Source: a virus
Strand: one strand, 5' to 3'
Virus record (IMG/VR): IMGVR_UViG_3300042480_000096
Span: 1 to 49,998 of that record
Length of the DNA stretch: 49,998 nt
This document shows, piece after piece, positions 32,916 through 41,238 of the stretch. The position numbers and the translations under genes are program-made. Each line of letters begins with the position of its first letter. Position 1 is the stretch's first letter. The notes under the pieces were generated by a model. It made no database searches, was not told the origin of the DNA, and worked only from the letters and a program-made list of their open reading frames with translations.

Positions 32916-33956
32916 TTAGACAACGTTACAGCTCTCAATATATAGAGATCTCATAAGTGTCTTAAGATCTGATTTACTGACGGTCATTTCTACTTCATCA
33001 ATATACTCATTCAGAAGTGTTAATGTATCTTTTGCGGACATTTCGATGTCGGTTTTGCTGTCTTCGCCAACAAGATTTTCAATAATCTTTACATCATGAA
33101 CTCCTACGTTGTAAAGACGATCAACCAACGTTTCAAACATTTGGTAGTCTTTCTTTTCATCAACGACGATCTTGATGTACTTGTCTTTATAATCAGACAC
33201 ATCTTGTTTGTTGTAGTCTGCCTTTGTGTCGTCGTAGATAATCTTTTCGAAGATCTCGAACGGGTTAGGGATAAACTCAAGTTTATCACTTTGAGTATCG
33301 TAAATATGAAATCCACGGGTGTCCTTGTAATCATTCCAATACATTTGATAAGGATTGCCAAGATACTGAATATTCCCTTTCTTTGAACGATGATGAAAAT
33401 GTCCAGACCAGACACGGTTGAAACGATGGAATAGTTTTGGATCCATACCATGATCCATCATCATACCAGGCGTAACTTCAAATCCAGTAAGTTCAAGGTG
33501 ACCGCAACAAATATCAGCATCAGAAGTTTCAAGTAGCTTTAAGACATCATCACGGTTCTCTGCGTTGATCCAAGGCAACATCAGGAACTTCTTACTACCT
33601 ATTGTAAGATGCTCTGGTGAAGAATAAATGCGGATGTTTGAATACTGTTCCAGTAAGAGTTCAGGTGAGTTGATACGGTTGGTATTTTTGTAATAAGTAC
33701 AATGATTACCAAGAAGCATATGAACTTTGTAACCTTGTAGTTTGTCAAAGTAATGCTCCTTCACACGATGAAATGTATTGAAGTCCATTGACTTACGATT
33801 GTCAAATGTATCTCCAAGGTCAATAATGTGAGTAACTTTTTTCTTTTCTAGTATAGGAAAAAATACTTCATCATAAAACTTCTGAAAGTAATTCCAGAAT
33901 GCCAGAGATCCTTTGCGTCCATCAAGATGCTGGTCAGTAATTAGAGCGATCTTCAT
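32916..33956 (-). CDS. 47: recombination nuclease subunit gp47 (Mre11/SbcD-like)
   Basis: The Mn-dependent phosphoesterase partner of gp46. 346 residues (T4: 339). The metal motifs are all visible: TDQHLDG (9), DLGDTFDNR (about 46), LGNHCTYY (about 81), GHLE (about 153) and WSGHFHHR (about 187). It overlaps the preceding small gene by ATGA and is followed after two bases by the DUF3110-like gene, then gp46. Confidence 0.95.
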   Translation of the reverse strand: MKIALITDQHLDGRKGSLAFWNYFQKFYDEVFFPILEKKKVTHIIDLGDTFDNRKSMDFNTFHRVKEHYFDKLQGYKVHMLLGNHCTYYKNTNRINSPELLLEQYSNIRIYSSPEHLTIGSKKFLMLPWINAENRDDVLKLLETSDADICCGHLELTGFEVTPGMMMDHGMDPKLFHRFNRVWSGHFHHRSKKGNIQYLGNPYQMYWNDYKDTRGFHIYDTQSDKLEFIPNPFEIFEKIIYDDTKADYNKQDVSDYKDKYIKIVVDEKKDYQMFETLVDRLYNVGVHDVKIIENLVGEDSKTDIEMSAKDTLTLLNEYIDEVEMTVSKSDLKTLMRSLYIESCNVV

Positions 33957-34165
33957 AGTTTACCTCCAACAGTTCCATCGTATTGAATAGTTGGTTCAGA
34001 GAACCCTTCTTGTTTTGCTCGTAGATACCAACGGGTCGAAGCGATAAGGTGTTCCTTACTAAGTGTGGTGAGGATGCCCTTACCTTCTTTATCGTAGCTA
34101 GACCAAGTTCCAAAGCGTTTCTGTTCGACACGGAAACATTCATCAATCCACTCATAATCATTCAT
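33953..34165 (-). CDS. 70-residue conserved cyanophage protein
   Basis: A small charged protein (MNDYEWIDECFRVEQ start; HLIASTRWYLRAKQEGF). It joins gp55 upstream and gp47 downstream through ATGA overlaps, which decides the frame against an overlapping 75-codon frame. No domain recognised; the position beside the late sigma factor may hint at late gene control but this is unproven. Confidence 0.75.
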   Translation of the reverse strand: MNDYEWIDECFRVEQKRFGTWSSYDKEGKGILTTLSKEHLIASTRWYLRAKQEGFSEPTIQYDGTVGGKL

Positions 34166-34656
34166 CGGTTCATTCGGGTTTCAATACTTTCTTTGATAGT
34201 TCCCATGTCAGAATAGGAAGCGTTCATACCAGACATTGTACCATCAAATGTGTCTGTGTGCATCACTTCGTCATATCCTGATCGTTCAAGAATTTTTCCT
34301 TTAATTTCAAGCTGTTTCTTTTCCTTTTGTATACGGCGGAGAAAAGCGTAGTAGATAATTTGAGTGAAATAGGCAAACGGGTTAGTTGATTTCTCTGGAT
34401 CAAAGTTATCAATATACTGTAAGCAGTTTTCAATACCGTCACAAATCATGTCCTCACGGAACATGTAGTTGACAAAGTTTGGTTTGTAAGAAAGATGTGT
34501 GGCAATTTTTAGGAAGCATTCCCCCAAGTAGTTTGTTACTCGGGGGCGAGGTTTACCAGCTTCCTTCGCAGCAATAACCTTAGATCGGTACTCACTGATC
34601 GCAGCAAGAAACTCTTTGTTATTGACGTAATTTTCTGTCTGTTTTTTTCTTGTCAT
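34162..34656 (-). CDS. 55: RNA polymerase late sigma factor gp55
   Basis: Directs host RNA polymerase to late promoters of the TATAAATA type. 164 residues from the ATG at 34656 (T4: 185); a GTG at 34671 is an alternative with a better-placed GAGA. The sigma-like region 2 core is visible (FVNYMFREDMICDGIENCLQ, NPFAYFTQIIYYAFLRRI). It is preceded by a good sigma70 promoter (34696-34724). It is consistent with the late motifs found throughout the window. Confidence 0.93.
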   Translation of the reverse strand: MTRKKQTENYVNNKEFLAAISEYRSKVIAAKEAGKPRPRVTNYLGECFLKIATHLSYKPNFVNYMFREDMICDGIENCLQYIDNFDPEKSTNPFAYFTQIIYYAFLRRIQKEKKQLEIKGKILERSGYDEVMHTDTFDGTMSGMNASYSDMGTIKESIETRMNR

Positions 34657-34695
34657 TACTGCGAATGTCACGGTTGTCTCACATGATTTGTATCA

Positions 34696-34724
34696 AGTAT
34701 AGCATCGTATCGTTCAATTGTAAA
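34696..34724 (-). promoter_or_regulatory. sigma70 promoter for gp55
   Basis: TTTACA (34719-34724), 17 bases, TATACT (34696-34701) on the minus strand. Expected start near 34689, 33 bases before the gp55 ATG. It would make gp55 expressible before late transcription begins. Confidence 0.65.
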
Positions 34725-34730
34725 GGGGGC

Positions 34731-34759
34731 TTGACATGACCTCAGAAACCCAGTACAAT
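34731..34759 (+). promoter_or_regulatory. divergent sigma70 promoter on the opposite strand
   Basis: TTGACA (34731-34736), 17 bases, TACAAT (34754-34759) on the plus strand: 11 of 12 consensus bases at ideal spacing. Its -35 lies six bases from the -35 of the gp55 promoter. A transcript would start near 34766 and run antisense through the genes at 34793 and 35193. Confidence 0.6.
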
Positions 34760-34792
34760 AACTCTGTCAGGGGTTCAAGGGAAATAGAGCTC

Positions 34793-35191
34793 TTAACTTT
34801 TCTTATAGATATCTTCTAAAGATTTTTTCACTTCCTTAATAGACCCGAGATAACCAGCTCTTCTGGGAAGTTTGTTTCCTCTACCGATTAGCGTTTTGGC
34901 GCTTTCAATTTTTTGAACTGTTTTTATATAGAACTCTTCAATTGTTTCATCCAATTCTGTCATCGTAAGAATGTGATCTCGTTTGATAATAAACATATCA
35001 TCAAATGTAGCTGAGATCCATTCTTTTAAAGTAAACCCAGTCACTTCCATGTGACCCTTTTTTTGTTTTGCTGTTTCAACTGCTAATGGTTTATCCAACA
35101 TAAGTTTGTCTTCATCTGGAAGATAGCAAACCCTTGCTACTATCTCTTCCCCAGAAACTAATTTTAGTGTCGCATAAAATTCTTCTTCCAT
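34793..35191 (-). CDS. 132-residue protein of possible Sm-like family
   Basis: The N-terminal 85 residues (ATLKLVSGEEIVARVCYL, LDKPLAVET, DDMFIIKRDHILTMTEL, then a helix with Tyr) follow the strand order of the small proteins at 20116-21062. The C-terminal 40 residues are basic and helical. It is located one base after uvsW and before gp55. A plus-strand promoter at 34731 would make antisense RNA to it. Function unknown; an RNA-binding barrel is a guess. Confidence 0.65.
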   Translation of the reverse strand: MEEEFYATLKLVSGEEIVARVCYLPDEDKLMLDKPLAVETAKQKKGHMEVTGFTLKEWISATFDDMFIIKRDHILTMTELDETIEEFYIKTVQKIESAKTLIGRGNKLPRRAGYLGSIKEVKKSLEDIYKKS

Positions 35192-35192
35192 A

Positions 35193-36662
35193 TTAACTTG
35201 CGCGTAAATTTACTTTAATAACCTCATACTTAAAGTTTTCTTCGTTGTAAATATTAACCCTTTCATTCAGATGTTTTAGTGTATAATTTTGACCACCTAT
35301 ATCATCAGCAATATCATATAAGGTTGCGATGTCCTTTCCTTCACCTTTACGTAGGACCCTTCCGATGGACTGTAAATTACGTATACGTGACTTACTGGGT
35401 GAAGCAAAAATAATATTGTGTAATCTTTTGATGTTGATGCCAGTTGAGAAAGTACCGTATGAAGCAATGATCACAGCATTGTTTTCACTCTCGGTAATTT
35501 GTCGTACTTCTTCTCTGTCTTCAACGTCAGTCCCACCATGAACAAAGAATATTTTTCTTGTGGGATCTATTGTGTTATTTATTAGATCAAAAAGTGGTTC
35601 TCCATGCTTCTCCACATAGTTGAATAACACGAGTGTATTGCCATCAATATCTTTAACAAGATTTTTGATTAAATTATTTCTTCCTTTATGATTGACAAGA
35701 TAATCAATTTCATCATGATATGTATCAAAATATTGTGGAGCATGTTTACAAAGTAAAACTTTGATCCTAAATTTAGATAGATGTCCTTCACGAATAAGAT
35801 CATCAGTTTTTGTTACACGCTCACAATCACCAAACAAACCTTCTAATACCCACTTGTGTGTCTTACTACCATCAAGGGTTCCAGTAAAACCAAATCTATA
35901 CTTCGCATTATGAAGCTTTGTCATAATACCAGTAAGTGATTTAGACTTAAACAGGTGTGCTTCATCACCAATCACGCAATCAAAATCATCAAAGTATCTC
36001 TTGGGAAACTTATAGATTGATTGCCAGGTGGAAATGATGATCGGTTTATCAGTATTCTTATCTTTACCAGAGTAAATTTTATGAACATGCTCATCAGCAT
36101 TCCACCCGTAATCTTTAAAGTCATTAACCATCTGTTCTACCAGGGACGTAGTAGGGACGATGATCAACGTTTGCTTGTTGGTAGCAGTATAGTATCTGAC
36201 GAGGGAATAGATCATCAGAGATTTCCCCGACCCCGTAGGAGAAAGAAGTAATTTGCGATTATTCTTTATTGCTTCGTAGACAGCACGGTATTGATACTCT
36301 CTTGGAGTAATTCCTTCTCTGGTGATTTTGTCCATAAATGTTTTGATACCAGCAGGAGAAACAAAGTCGTTAGTTTCTTGAACATCGCCATACCAATCAT
36401 TCTTTTCGTATTGTATTGTGTACTGACGCTCCGCTGCCCACACCTCAAGGTGTTTCATTAAACCACCATACAGTTCGCCAGTACCAGGAGAATACAGACG
36501 AATAGTTCCATCCCAGTATTTGTAACGAGGATTTTTCTTTAAGAACTTTGCTTCTGGAACCTCAAAAGTAAAATAGTCCGAAAGCTCCATATGAACATGG
36601 GGCTCTGCGGACTGAATGGTGACGTATACTTCGTTTTTCTTTTTAACAGAAAGGAGTGTCAT
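35193..36662 (-). CDS. uvsW: RNA-DNA and DNA helicase UvsW
   Basis: A superfamily 2 helicase that in T4 unwinds R-loops and branched DNA, helping the switch from origin to recombination-dependent replication. 489 residues (T4: 503). SPTGSGKS (motif I, near 141), GDEAH (motif II), FTGTLDG (motif III) and QSIGRVLRKGEG (motif VI). It overlaps uvsY by one base. Confidence 0.95.
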   Translation of the reverse strand: MTLLSVKKKNEVYVTIQSAEPHVHMELSDYFTFEVPEAKFLKKNPRYKYWDGTIRLYSPGTGELYGGLMKHLEVWAAERQYTIQYEKNDWYGDVQETNDFVSPAGIKTFMDKITREGITPREYQYRAVYEAIKNNRKLLLSPTGSGKSLMIYSLVRYYTATNKQTLIIVPTTSLVEQMVNDFKDYGWNADEHVHKIYSGKDKNTDKPIIISTWQSIYKFPKRYFDDFDCVIGDEAHLFKSKSLTGIMTKLHNAKYRFGFTGTLDGSKTHKWVLEGLFGDCERVTKTDDLIREGHLSKFRIKVLLCKHAPQYFDTYHDEIDYLVNHKGRNNLIKNLVKDIDGNTLVLFNYVEKHGEPLFDLINNTIDPTRKIFFVHGGTDVEDREEVRQITESENNAVIIASYGTFSTGINIKRLHNIIFASPSKSRIRNLQSIGRVLRKGEGKDIATLYDIADDIGGQNYTLKHLNERVNIYNEENFKYEVIKVNLRAS

Positions 36663-37135
36663 TATTGTCCATTAATAAATTTCTCCCATTCAATGGCACT
36701 CTTGATCTGAAACCCTCTATTTGAAATCTGTCGCATAACCTGATCCAACCAGTACAACATCTGGTCTAGATACTTGATCTTCGCCTCAAGATTGATAATC
36801 TCATCATCACTCTCTAGGTAAGTCTTCATTTTTTCGGAAGTTTGAATTCTTCCGCCAAAAGGTTTTTCTGCGTAAACACGAGCATCAGCTTCACCGCTGT
36901 AGTATTCGCGTTTTTCTTTTACAAGTTTTCTGATTTCAAACTCCAGAGAAGTTTTGATCTGTGAGATATCAGTGTAATGGTTTAAGTATTTATTGTGTTG
37001 GAAAGGGATGTCTAACGCAAGTTGTCCAAGATCTGTGGTATACTGTTTGTTCTTGAACTGGAAATCTACCGCGCTATCTTCTGCCCATTCTTCACGTAGT
37101 TGATCAAATTTATTACGAAGAGTTTCAAAATTCAT
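36662..37135 (-). CDS. uvsY: recombination mediator UvsY
   Basis: Loads UvsX onto single-stranded DNA covered by gp32. 157 residues (T4: 137). Mostly helical and basic in the middle (LEFEIRKLVKEKREYY), with the family-like end VMRQISNRGFQIKSAIEWEKF. It overlaps the gp3-like gene by ATGA and runs into uvsW. The identity rests on pattern and gene order. Confidence 0.88.
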   Translation of the reverse strand: MNFETLRNKFDQLREEWAEDSAVDFQFKNKQYTTDLGQLALDIPFQHNKYLNHYTDISQIKTSLEFEIRKLVKEKREYYSGEADARVYAEKPFGGRIQTSEKMKTYLESDDEIINLEAKIKYLDQMLYWLDQVMRQISNRGFQIKSAIEWEKFINGQ

Positions 37136-37650
37136 AGGGGTTTCATATTTTTGTCAAGGATAAAAAATCGCTGATGCTTAAATGTAACTTCAGCAGTAAT
37201 ATATTCTACATCTGTCATTGTAGCATTGAATTCTAGACCAGACAATGACACTGGAAAAATATTCTCAAACGATACAATAAATGCGGGATTGTATGATGAA
37301 GTTACAATGTGTAGTTGAGCATTACTATATTCTTCTTTTGGTGGAGTATCGGCATCATCATCTGCTCTGCCATTCTGACGCATCCACTTATGAATTGAAT
37401 AATAATTCTTTAGATCTTCATCAACAATAAATTGAACAGTAAAATCCCCAAAGGTGACACCACCTCCAGGGATAATAGGTAGGTTGCGAAATCTTGTCGC
37501 AAACTCTGTTGTTGGCATAGTGATATCAGGAACGTTTGCTCTTTGACAAAAGAAATCCGTTCCTTCAAATTTATCTAATTTCAAAAGATAACCAACTGGA
37601 TTTAGAAAATTCCTATTCCTTGGTTGATCCTTGTACCACTCAGCGGTCAT
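37132..37650 (-). CDS. 3: tail completion / tube-fold protein, gp3-like
   Basis: A 172-residue virion protein with the tail-tube style beta fold: LLKLDKFEGTDFFCQRANVPDI, FGDFTVQFIVDEDLKNYYSIHKW and EYITAEVTFKHQRFFIL. Size (T4 gp3: 176) and its usual place next to uvsY in cyanomyoviruses suggest gp3, which caps the tail tube and stabilises the sheath. A gp54- or gp48-type tube initiator is the alternative. A late promoter lies 23 bases upstream. Confidence 0.65.
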   Translation of the reverse strand: MTAEWYKDQPRNRNFLNPVGYLLKLDKFEGTDFFCQRANVPDITMPTTEFATRFRNLPIIPGGGVTFGDFTVQFIVDEDLKNYYSIHKWMRQNGRADDDADTPPKEEYSNAQLHIVTSSYNPAFIVSFENIFPVSLSGLEFNATMTDVEYITAEVTFKHQRFFILDKNMKPL

Positions 37651-37671
37651 GTCAACTTCCCAAGCTACTAG

Positions 37672-37851
37672 TTATTTATCCTTGAGTAGTTCTTCTATTC
37701 TGTGACGCATGTTAGTGCTTTCCTGCTTCATATAATCTCTCAAAGAATATCCGCGTTTTCCTTTGAGGATACATGTTCCTTGATAGAACATAGTTGAAGC
37801 AAACACTAACAACAAAACTATTCCTATTATTTCAGGGTAATGTTGAGCCAT
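37672..37851 (-). CDS. 59-residue membrane protein
   Basis: One membrane segment (about residues 7-20, EIIGIVLLLVFAST) followed by a basic tail (KGKRGYSLRDYMKQE). It overlaps the 80-residue gene before it by 25 bases; its own stop lies in the late promoter of the gp3-like gene. Function unknown. Confidence 0.65.
   Translation of the reverse strand: MAQHYPEIIGIVLLLVFASTMFYQGTCILKGKRGYSLRDYMKQESTNMRHRIEELLKDK
37673..37680 (-). promoter_or_regulatory. late promoter GATAAATA
   Basis: GATAAATA includes the last codons of the 59-residue gene and lies 23 bases before the gp3-like gene. Confidence 0.6.
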
Positions 37852-38069
37852 GGTAGTAGTGGGGGAATGACGCCAATAAGTCTTAGAAGTCCTTCAGCAA
37901 ATAAAGCAAGAACCACCCAACCAACGCACATAGAAATAATGGAAGCATTTCGATTGTGCTGTCGTATAGCAGCATCAATCATCTCCTGACATTCTTTCTG
38001 TGTTACTAGTTTTTCTGGTGATAATTTTTTCATACGATGTGCCATAATTGTTTTCCCATTCTGGTTCAT
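37827..38069 (-). CDS. 80-residue membrane protein
   Basis: A small protein with a charged N-terminal half (LVTQKECQEMIDAAIRQHN) and a long hydrophobic C-terminal half (about 45-72, IISMCVGWVVLALFAEGLL) ending at the membrane. In-frame ATGs at 38045 and 38033 are alternative starts; 38045 has a GGGAAAA nearby. It is partly covered by the 56-residue frame at 37975-38145. Function unknown. Confidence 0.65.
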   Translation of the reverse strand: MNQNGKTIMAHRMKKLSPEKLVTQKECQEMIDAAIRQHNRNASIISMCVGWVVLALFAEGLLRLIGVIPPLLPWLNITLK

Positions 38070-38145
38070 ACATTGGGCATGGTTCTTCCATCAAGATGTT
38101 TATTTTTGCTCTTGCTACTCTTCTATACAAATCATCTAAGACCAT
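37975..38145 (-). CDS. 56-residue frame overlapping two small genes
   Basis: An open frame (MVLDDLYRRVARAKIN start) that begins 10 bases inside the gene before it and overlaps the 80-residue frame by 95 bases. It fills the gap 38070-38135, which is otherwise empty. If the neighbour really begins at 38033 or 38045 the overlap shrinks only slightly. It may be a gene or chance. Confidence 0.4.
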   Translation of the reverse strand: MVLDDLYRRVARAKINILMEEPCPMYEPEWENNYGTSYEKIITRKTSNTERMSGDD

Positions 38146-38321
38146 TCATCTTCCTCCTCTTCATCCCAGACAATATATGGACCATGCTGCATTTTTTCTA
38201 ACTCTTTAGTTTTTGCCGCAAATGATGCTGTTTCTCCTATCCAAAGTGCTACCTTCATAACTAAAAAGATCACCGCTAACGGTGACAAGCATAATAGTAA
38301 TATAATAGAAGATTGATTCAT
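38136..38321 (-). CDS. 61-residue membrane protein with acidic tail
   Basis: A membrane segment at about 4-27 (SIILLLCLSPLAVIFLVM) and a strongly acidic end (DEEEEDEWS). The start overlaps the previous stop by ATGA, and two late promoters precede the pair. The topology suggests a short signal-anchor peptide. No known family. Confidence 0.65.
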   Translation of the reverse strand: MNQSSIILLLCLSPLAVIFLVMKVALWIGETASFAAKTKELEKMQHGPYIVWDEEEEDEWS

Positions 38322-38482
38322 TTGTGATATTCGTTTAGAATGTCTAAAATTCTATCTAAAGTGTAATTAGCACCATCATTCCAATCCTTACCTCTATCAG
38401 CAAAAATACCATCATGTAATGCTGTCTTCATTTTATATACTCTTGCGAGCATGTCAACCTTACTCATCATTCCTCTTGGCAT
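38318..38482 (-). CDS. 54-residue hypothetical protein
   Basis: A small soluble helical protein (MPRGMMSKVDMLARVYKM start, NYTLDRILDILNEYHK end). It is the first gene after the gp23 terminator and has two tandem late promoters at 38499-38512. The ATGA overlap with the next gene supports it. I recall similar short proteins in cyanomyoviruses; role unknown. Confidence 0.7.
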   Translation of the reverse strand: MPRGMMSKVDMLARVYKMKTALHDGIFADRGKDWNDGANYTLDRILDILNEYHK

Positions 38483-38498
38483 AACGTAACAAAAATGC

Positions 38499-38512
38499 TA
38501 TTTACTATTTAC
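38499..38512 (-). promoter_or_regulatory. tandem late promoters GTAAATA x2
   Basis: GTAAATAGTAAATAG on the minus strand is two late motifs in direct repeat at seven-base spacing, 17 to 30 bases before the 54-codon gene and directly after the gp23 terminator. Confidence 0.55.
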
Positions 38513-38536
38513 AAAAAAAAGGACCCTTTCGGGTCC
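38513..38536 (-). terminator. gp23 terminator, GNRA tetraloop
   Basis: GGACCC, loop GAAA, GGGTCC and eight T residues on the minus strand, 25 bases after the gp23 stop. The strongest-looking terminator in the window, fitting a very abundant capsid message. Confidence 0.93.
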
Positions 38537-38560
38537 CCTGTGTGTTGAATTGTGAATGGA

Positions 38561-39988
38561 TCACATGAGGTTCTTAACAAGTACTCTTCTGTAGTACTGG
38601 TTGCGGTTTGCTGTGAGGGTCTCAGCATCTGGGGTTCCATTTGACTGGGTGACAAATGGGTTAGCAACCATTCCGTAACGGGTCTTAAAGCCAATCTTAG
38701 GTTGGAAGGTGTTAGGATCAATGCTGCGTAGCATCTGGAGGGGAACATATGGGCAGTAGAATAGTCCTGCGTCATATGGTGAAGAACCCTTATAACCAAC
38801 AACGTAGTAGTGGTTGCTGGAAACGTTTGCCGAATAAGGATCAACATAGACCTTGATACGACCGTTCATGGTTCCTACTAGGAGGTTGCCAGTGTCATCA
38901 ACTTCACCGATGGAAGGACCACCAGCGCCTGATAGACCTGAAGAATAATCAAGGGTGCCGCTCATAGCGAGAGCAGAAGCAACATCAGCAGAAGTGATGA
39001 TGAAGTTGCCCTTACCACGACGGGTTTGCTGAGCAATAGCGTTAGCATCGCGCTCAACTTGGAACATGAGACCCTTGAACTTCTCAACTGACCAGCGACC
39101 GTTTGAGTCAACGTCGAGGTCGAAGATACCAGCGTTAGCAACGTTGTTCTGAGCACCAGGCTTAGCAACGGTATAAACGGTTCTTACAACTTCACGGTTG
39201 ATCTCAGCAAGGATTTCGCTGGAGAGTAGGTTAGCAAGTTCCTGCTCAGCATCAAGACCGTGGATTGCCTTAAGGTCTTGTGCGAGTTCTAGAGTGTACT
39301 CAGCCTTGAGTGCTCTGGTACGTGCTTGTACCGAAGTCTTCTCGATGCTGAAGCTCATTTCGTTGAAGAGAGCACCAGCGCCTGAACCTAGAATTTCAGC
39401 AGTCTCACGAGGAATAGCAGTTGAACCGCGCTCATAAGTGCCGCTGTCATTTAGGAGACCAGGGTTAGCATCAGTAGTGCCACCATCGCCTCTTGGGTGG
39501 GTGTCATCGCCACCAGCAGCGTTGGTCTGGTTATATACACCAGCACCAGTTGAAGAAGCAGAGAAGTTGCTATCAGGCTCGTTGTAGAGAGCTTCTGGAC
39601 CAGCACGAAGAGCTGAACCATTTTCTTGATAGTGATACTTCATCGCAAAGATTAGTCCAGTAGGACCGCTCATTGGTTGAACACCGCAGATGTCATAAGC
39701 AACGAGGTTAGGCATTGCTCTGCGGATTAGGGAGATCATAACAGGATCGAAACCTGCGAGACCACCAGTTTGGGTTCCTAGTGCGCTACCCGAAAGTGCG
39801 TTGGAACCAATAGCACCAACTGTGTTGGATGCTTCGTTGATCATACCACGCTCTTCGCGTAGTGCCTTTTCTGTGTTTTCTAACAGAACAGCGGTAACAG
39901 CCTTTCTATAATTGTCCTTGATAGCGCCAGCGCCTTCATGACCTAGAACAGGTGACCACTTTTCGGTTAGAGCTTGTGCGTTAAACAT
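38561..39988 (-). CDS. 23: major capsid protein gp23
   Basis: Forms the hexamers of the head; HK97 fold. 475 residues (T4: 521, processed by gp21). The start MFNAQALTEKWSPVL and VRRTVYTVAKPG-type strands agree with cyanophage gp23; VGTMNGRIKVYVDPY and IGFKTRYGMVANPF near the end are family hallmarks. It is preceded by CGGAGC and a 38-base gap, and followed by a strong terminator. It is cleaved at its N-terminus by gp21 in T4. Confidence 0.97.
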   Translation of the reverse strand: MFNAQALTEKWSPVLGHEGAGAIKDNYRKAVTAVLLENTEKALREERGMINEASNTVGAIGSNALSGSALGTQTGGLAGFDPVMISLIRRAMPNLVAYDICGVQPMSGPTGLIFAMKYHYQENGSALRAGPEALYNEPDSNFSASSTGAGVYNQTNAAGGDDTHPRGDGGTTDANPGLLNDSGTYERGSTAIPRETAEILGSGAGALFNEMSFSIEKTSVQARTRALKAEYTLELAQDLKAIHGLDAEQELANLLSSEILAEINREVVRTVYTVAKPGAQNNVANAGIFDLDVDSNGRWSVEKFKGLMFQVERDANAIAQQTRRGKGNFIITSADVASALAMSGTLDYSSGLSGAGGPSIGEVDDTGNLLVGTMNGRIKVYVDPYSANVSSNHYYVVGYKGSSPYDAGLFYCPYVPLQMLRSIDPNTFQPKIGFKTRYGMVANPFVTQSNGTPDAETLTANRNQYYRRVLVKNLM

Positions 39989-40026
39989 TTGTTTGCTCCG
40001 TTTGAAAAATAGGTGTTAACGAATTA

Positions 40027-41187
40027 TCAGTTACCCCAGCGGTTGAGTGCTTGGAGGTATGCTGCCATTGCTGGTGATACTTCCTGACCCTCTACTGGAG
40101 TTTCATCTACAGTCTCTACTGGGGTAGCGATTGACTCTTTAAAGTAAGACTCCTTGATGGTTTTTACCTTCGCGGCGAATGACTCTTCTGAGACAAACTC
40201 TAGACCTTCAGCAAGTGCTGCTAGTTTTTCTTTCTGAGTATCTGCTAGTCCTTCCGAAACAGTGTTCAGAATGTTGATTTTGGCAGTCTCATTCAGACGA
40301 TTTTGTAGTTTCACATTAGCCTTAACCTGTTCGTCGAGGCGCTCTTCCATTTCACGAATTGATTCAGCCATACCTTCGACCACATCAACCTTGTCGTCGG
40401 GGATCGAAATGTAGTGCTCTTCAAAGAGACCCTTAAGACCTGCGATGAAGTCTTCGGTAATCTCATTTCTGATACCACGGTCAATAGCTACTTGGTTCTC
40501 TTCCATCCATTGACCGATGGCGTAGGTCACGGTGCCATTAACTTCTTCAGCAAGTTCGTTCTTGATTGCTTCAACTTGCTTATCTAGTTCGTTGGCAAAG
40601 TGCTCTACAAGCTTGTCATACTCTGAGTTGAGTTTTGCTGTTACTGCTGCTTCAAAGATTGTCTTTGCTTTCTCAGCAAACTCTTCTGAGAGTTCGGTGC
40701 CCTCAAGGAGAGCATTTACGTCGTCGGTCATGTCAATTTCAAATCCAGCTTTAATTGGATAAGTGACATTTCCGCCCATCTTAGTGATGCCGTATGCTGC
40801 GGCAACATTTACTGTTGGTTGAGTTCCTTGATCGCCAGCATCTTTCTTTGCTGCGAACTGAGGATCACCAGAAATTTGCGAGATAGGTGCTGCTGCTTTC
40901 GCACCTGGGTTCTCTTCACCATCTTCGTCATTAGAATGAAGAGGCGCGGAGGTTGAACCGCCTAGATCAGCAGGAGCTGATTGACCGATCGCAACAGAAG
41001 GTTGGACGGTAGGAGCAGGATCTTTGCCGCCAGCCTTCGCAGTCTGAACGTCAGAAACCTGTGAAGGGTCGCTTCCAGAGCCAGGAATTACAGAAGCTTG
41101 AACAGTTGGCATAGGATCGCCAGCTTCAAGAATCACCTTTTGCTCGGTAACGAACTCTTCAAACTTTTCGTTTAGCATATCTGACAT
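40027..41187 (-). CDS. 22: prohead core scaffolding protein gp22
   Basis: The internal scaffold that shapes the prohead and is later digested by gp21. 386 residues, longer than T4 gp22 (269). A disordered Pro/Gly/Ala-rich region (about 20-135) is followed by a long acidic coiled coil (about 180-310), typical of cyanophage gp22. It has GAGGTAAACTC before the ATG and a late promoter at 41228-41235. It lies in the conserved order 21-22-23. Confidence 0.88.
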   Translation of the reverse strand: MSDMLNEKFEEFVTEQKVILEAGDPMPTVQASVIPGSGSDPSQVSDVQTAKAGGKDPAPTVQPSVAIGQSAPADLGGSTSAPLHSNDEDGEENPGAKAAAPISQISGDPQFAAKKDAGDQGTQPTVNVAAAYGITKMGGNVTYPIKAGFEIDMTDDVNALLEGTELSEEFAEKAKTIFEAAVTAKLNSEYDKLVEHFANELDKQVEAIKNELAEEVNGTVTYAIGQWMEENQVAIDRGIRNEITEDFIAGLKGLFEEHYISIPDDKVDVVEGMAESIREMEERLDEQVKANVKLQNRLNETAKINILNTVSEGLADTQKEKLAALAEGLEFVSEESFAAKVKTIKESYFKESIATPVETVDETPVEGQEVSPAMAAYLQALNRWGN

Positions 41188-41227
41188 TTGAGTTTACCTC
41201 GTAATTTCCGTATAATTATTCTAAGTT

Positions 41228-41235
41228 TATTTATG
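41228..41235 (-). promoter_or_regulatory. late promoter CATAAATA
   Basis: CATAAATA on the minus strand, four bases after the gp21 stop and 41 bases before gp22. It should serve the scaffold and capsid genes. Confidence 0.65.
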
Positions 41236-41238
41236 AAA

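Noticed and set aside
33934-34161. 75-codon minus frame overlapping the 70-residue gene
   Set aside because: The other frame has ATGA coupling to both gp55 and gp47 and looks like a conserved protein; this one does not.
34766-34790. T-arm-like GGTTCAAG that suggested a tRNA
   Set aside because: The stem does not close around a seven-base loop and no anticodon or acceptor arms are present.
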